From an uncultured Mucilaginibacter sp. (GTDB taxonomy: Bacteria > Bacteroidota > Bacteroidia > Sphingobacteriales > Sphingobacteriaceae), in assembly GCA_946479225.1 (NCBI GenBank), contig CAMLFI010000082.1, positions 1 through 8,849 on the forward strand: a stretch of DNA of 8,849 nucleotides, written 5' to 3'. The position numbers and the translations under genes were made by a program. This document shows positions 6,981 through 8,849 of this stretch, piece by piece; the stretch's first letter is position 1, and each line of letters begins with the position of its first letter. A model generated the notes under the pieces. It saw nothing but the letters and a program-made list of their open reading frames with translations, ran no database searches and was not told the origin of the DNA.

Positions 6981-7808
6981 ATGATAATTGTAATTCAATG
7001 CGCCGACCAGGTAGGGTTGGTAGCAGCCATCTCTTCAGTAGTTTCAAAGCAGCAGCTAAACATCATATCCATGCGCGAGTATGTTGATAAGATGGAGAAC
7101 CTGTTTTTTATGCGGCTTGAGGTTGAGGAGATATTTAACGCCGCCGAGCTTGAAACACAATTAAGCGCGGTATTGCCTGATGATGCTACCATTCATATTA
7201 ATCCGCTTCCGCAAAAAAAAATAGTGGTTTTGGTTACCAAAGAGTACCATTGCCTGGCTGATATATTGATACGTAATTTCTTTAATACGCTTGGCGCAAC
7301 CGTGCAATGTGTTATCGGAAATCATGACGATCTGCGCGACGTTTGTGAAAGATTCGGCATCCAATTTTATCATGTTTCTCACGAGCAAAAAAACAAAGAC
7401 GAGTTTGAACAGCAGATTGAGGCTTTGATAACGCCTTATGCGCCGGATTATTTAGTACTTGCCAAATTTATGCGTATCCTGTCGCCCGCTTTTGTGGCCG
7501 AATATCCTATGCGGGTGATCAACATCCACCACTCATTTTTACCGGCCTTTGTAGGCGCTAATCCCTACCGCAAAGCTTATGAGCGCGGTGTAAAATTGAT
7601 AGGCGCTACGGCTCACTTTGTATCAAACGAATTGGACGAGGGCCCAATCATCGCGCAGCAAACCATACCTGTTAACCACTCATTTACCGTTGCTGATATG
7701 GTAAACGCCGGAAAAGAGATTGAAACATCTGTTTTAGCCAGAGCGCTTAAGCTGGTGTTTGAGGACCGCGTTTTTGTTTATAATAACAAGACGGTGGTGT
7801 TTGAGTAG
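6981..7808 (+). CDS. purU: Formyltetrahydrofolate deformylase
   Basis: PurU hydrolyses 10-formyltetrahydrofolate to tetrahydrofolate and formate in the cytoplasm, balancing one-carbon pools and supplying formate. The 275-residue product is close to the 280 residues of E. coli PurU. Residues 1-80 form an ACT-type regulatory domain (starting MIIVIQCADQVGLVAAIS), which in E. coli mediates control by methionine and glycine. Residues about 85-275 form the formyltransferase-like catalytic domain, with the complete active site Asn181, His183 (in INIHHSFLPAF) and Asp219 (in LDEGPII), plus the PurU-typical stretch GANPYRKAYERGVKLIGATAHFV. The ATG at 6981 begins directly at the first ACT strand, so the start is well supported. 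It lies 31 bases downstream of the hydrolase in the same direction; a shared transcript is possible but a separate promoter box is present. No other purine or folate gene is in the window. Confidence 0.96.
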   Translation: MIIVIQCADQVGLVAAISSVVSKQQLNIISMREYVDKMENLFFMRLEVEEIFNAAELETQLSAVLPDDATIHINPLPQKKIVVLVTKEYHCLADILIRNFFNTLGATVQCVIGNHDDLRDVCERFGIQFYHVSHEQKNKDEFEQQIEALITPYAPDYLVLAKFMRILSPAFVAEYPMRVINIHHSFLPAFVGANPYRKAYERGVKLIGATAHFVSNELDEGPIIAQQTIPVNHSFTVADMVNAGKEIETSVLARALKLVFEDRVFVYNNKTVVFE

Positions 7809-7819
7809 GTTTTAGTTAG

Positions 7820-7854
7820 ATTTAAGAGACAAGAATCAAGAGCCAAGAATTAAG
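7820..7854. repeat. Degenerate tandem heptamer repeat in a convergent spacer
   Basis: Five consecutive 7-base units all end in AAG: ATTTAAG, AGACAAG, AATCAAG, AGCCAAG, AATTAAG. The last four group as two 14-base units that agree at 12 of 14 positions. The array lies between the converging ends of purU and the MmcQ-like gene and is not coding in either. I see no hairpin typical of a bidirectional terminator in this 64-base spacer. Confidence 0.6.
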
Positions 7855-7872
7855 CGTTTTAAAGGACTGAAA

Positions 7873-8220
7873 TTACAACCCAATCTCCTTTCTAAGCTTT
7901 GCCGGCAATTTAGCAGCTATCAGATCATACGATTGTTTAATATAATGCTCCCACTCTTTTTTGTTGAGGCTTGAAATGTCTTTGGCCAATACCCATTTAT
8001 ACCGGGCAACATAGGGTTGTGGTTCGAGGCCATCTTTAGCTATTATTTCTTCAAAATCTTCGGCGGGTACTTTGAAAGATGCCGATGGCGGAACACCATC
8101 GGGGTGGGTAAACAAAAACGTCTTTCCTCCCACATTAAAGCACAGGTGGTCGTCAAATTTTATATCCTGCGTTACGCCGGGAAGTGAATAACAAATATCC
8201 TGGAGTGTTTCGATGGTCAT
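7873..8220 (-). CDS. MmcQ/YjbR-family protein
   Basis: The 115-residue product has the full length and pattern of the MmcQ/YjbR family: an N-terminal LQDICYSLPGVTQDIKFDDHLCFNVGGKTFLF segment with the family's LPG and GGKTF positions, a central VPAEDFEEII helix, the PYVARYKWV strand near residue 75, and the C-terminal helix with W-x7-SYDLI. The family adopts a small double-wing fold resembling CyaY and is often described as DNA-binding, but its cellular role is not established. It lies 70 bases downstream of, and in the same direction as, the AlkA-like glycosylase gene; a perfect promoter box in that gap suggests it can be expressed on its own. It converges with purU. The ATG at 8220 begins the conserved N-terminal helix, so the start is well supported. 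Confidence 0.92.
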   Translation of the reverse strand: MTIETLQDICYSLPGVTQDIKFDDHLCFNVGGKTFLFTHPDGVPPSASFKVPAEDFEEIIAKDGLEPQPYVARYKWVLAKDISSLNKKEWEHYIKQSYDLIAAKLPAKLRKEIGL

Positions 8221-8276
8221 AATCTGTAAATTAAAGGCTTGTAATCCAAGTTGAGAATAATCTAAGACCTAATATA

Positions 8277-8284
8277 CAAAGATA
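8277..8284 (-). promoter_or_regulatory. Candidate -7 promoter box for the MmcQ-like gene
   Basis: On the minus strand this reads TATCTTTG, a perfect match to the Bacteroidota -7 consensus TAnnTTTG. It lies 56 bases upstream of the ATG at 8220, just past the stop codon of the glycosylase gene, giving a leader of about 50 bases. I could not find a well-placed -33 TTTG, which would fall inside the glycosylase gene. Confidence 0.4.
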
Positions 8285-8290
8285 AGGCCA

Positions 8291-8849
8291 CTATCCCTTT
8301 CGCGGAGTTGAAAGGTAATAATGCCATAAGATCATAGTAGCTACGGTGCGATAAGGCTGCCATTGCTCCGCTACACTCATTATCTCCTCGCGCAATGTTT
8401 GAGCTGGCAAACCTTTTACCCGTTTCAGCGCATTAACAGCGGCCAGGTCGCCAACCGGGAATATATCAGCACGCTGCAAAACAAACATCAGGTAAACATC
8501 AACCGTCCAGTTGCCAATGCCTTTTAGGGCGGTTAGCCTGTCGCGTATTTCATCATCGGGCATTGTCTCAAAAGCTTGCAGGTCGATTTGTCCGCTCAAA
8601 ATAGCTTCGGCCAGATACTTTATATAGACCGTTTTTTGCCTGCTGCAATAACAGGCCCTAAACTCTTCATCGGCAAGCAGCAAAACGCGGGCGGGCGTAA
8701 TCTCCTGCACATAGTCACGCAGCTTATTTAAGGCCGAAAGTGCCGAAGCCAGCGATACCTGCTGCTCTAATATGATATGTACTAATGATTCGAACGTGTT
8801 GGGACGACTCCACATCGGTGGATAGCCGTAAGTTTGAATGATACCGTTT
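8291..8849 (-). CDS. AlkA-like DNA-3-methyladenine glycosylase, 5' end missing
   Basis: This frame encodes an HhH-GPD superfamily base-excision-repair glycosylase that removes alkylated bases such as 3-methyladenine from DNA. Visible parts are SRPNTFESLVHIILEQQVSLASA near the left of the domain, the helix-hairpin-helix LKGIGNWTVDVYLM, and after it FPVGDLAAVNALKR, whose Asp is at the position of the AlkA catalytic aspartate. No Cys cluster typical of EndoIII/MutY iron-sulphur members is seen at the C-terminus. An ATG lies at 8815, but the frame stays open to the window edge and the preceding residues (GIIQTYGYPP) look like normal family sequence, so the true start is to the right of the window; 186 codons plus one base are visible. 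The stop at 8291-8293 is followed 70 bases later by the MmcQ-like gene in the same direction. Confidence 0.93.
   Translation of the reverse strand, partial: NGIIQTYGYPPMWSRPNTFESLVHIILEQQVSLASALSALNKLRDYVQEITPARVLLLADEEFRACYCSRQKTVYIKYLAEAILSGQIDLQAFETMPDDEIRDRLTALKGIGNWTVDVYLMFVLQRADIFPVGDLAAVNALKRVKGLPAQTLREEIMSVAEQWQPYRTVATMILWHYYLSTPRKG

Noticed and set aside
8813..8815. ATG as the start of the glycosylase.
   Set aside because: Family-like sequence (GIIQTYGYPP) continues in frame upstream to the window edge, so this Met is internal.
1..8849. Presence of a CRISPR array, tRNA, rRNA, phage or defence system.
   Set aside because: No regular spacer-repeat array, no cloverleaf or rRNA sequence, and no integrase, nuclease, toxin or phage structural gene could be recognised.

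Overview
The window looks like chromosomal DNA of a Bacteroidota bacterium, most likely a Sphingobacteriaceae member of the Mucilaginibacter/Pedobacter type. The evidence is a large CarboxypepD_reg/plug/barrel outer-membrane protein, a 612-residue UbiD-family decarboxylase with the long C-terminus common in this phylum, a DoxX-like membrane protein, a DUF3887-type lipo/periplasmic hydrolase, A/T-rich gene leaders without clear Shine-Dalgarno sites, and four perfect copies of the Bacteroidota -7 promoter box TAnnTTTG just upstream of, or at, gene starts. The taxon is an inference from family resemblance; no rRNA or other marker is present.

Layout. 1-572 (minus): 5' part of a DoxX-like multi-pass membrane protein running off the left edge. 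573-1084: a 512-base gap without a convincing gene, holding an unusual cluster of TGTTCC words and an 8-bp hairpin. 1085-2923 (minus): UbiD-family prenyl-FMN decarboxylase. 2982-5555 (minus): outer-membrane beta-barrel protein with TonB-receptor-like plug. 5556-5662: divergent intergenic region. 5663-6949 (plus): secreted alpha/beta-hydrolase-fold protein. 6981-7808 (plus): formyltetrahydrofolate deformylase PurU. 7809-7872: short convergent spacer with a degenerate heptamer repeat. 7873-8220 (minus): MmcQ/YjbR-family protein. 8291-8849 (minus): AlkA-like DNA glycosylase, truncated at its N-terminus by the right edge.

The genes do not form one obvious pathway. The set reads as ordinary chromosomal housekeeping and envelope genes in short transcription units: UbiD may sit behind the outer-membrane gene but has its own candidate promoter, purU follows the hydrolase by 31 bases but also has its own candidate promoter, and the MmcQ-like gene follows the glycosylase by 70 bases.

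The two observations I consider most worth checking are (i) the hydrolase, which keeps the fold and the acid residue but has Asn in place of the nucleophile Ser and Tyr in place of the catalytic His, making it a probable pseudoenzyme, and (ii) the TGTTCC array upstream of the DoxX-like gene, with two tandem decamer pairs sharing an exact 14-base repeat 104 bases apart. I see no CRISPR array, tRNA, rRNA, complete insertion sequence, defence island or biosynthetic cluster.
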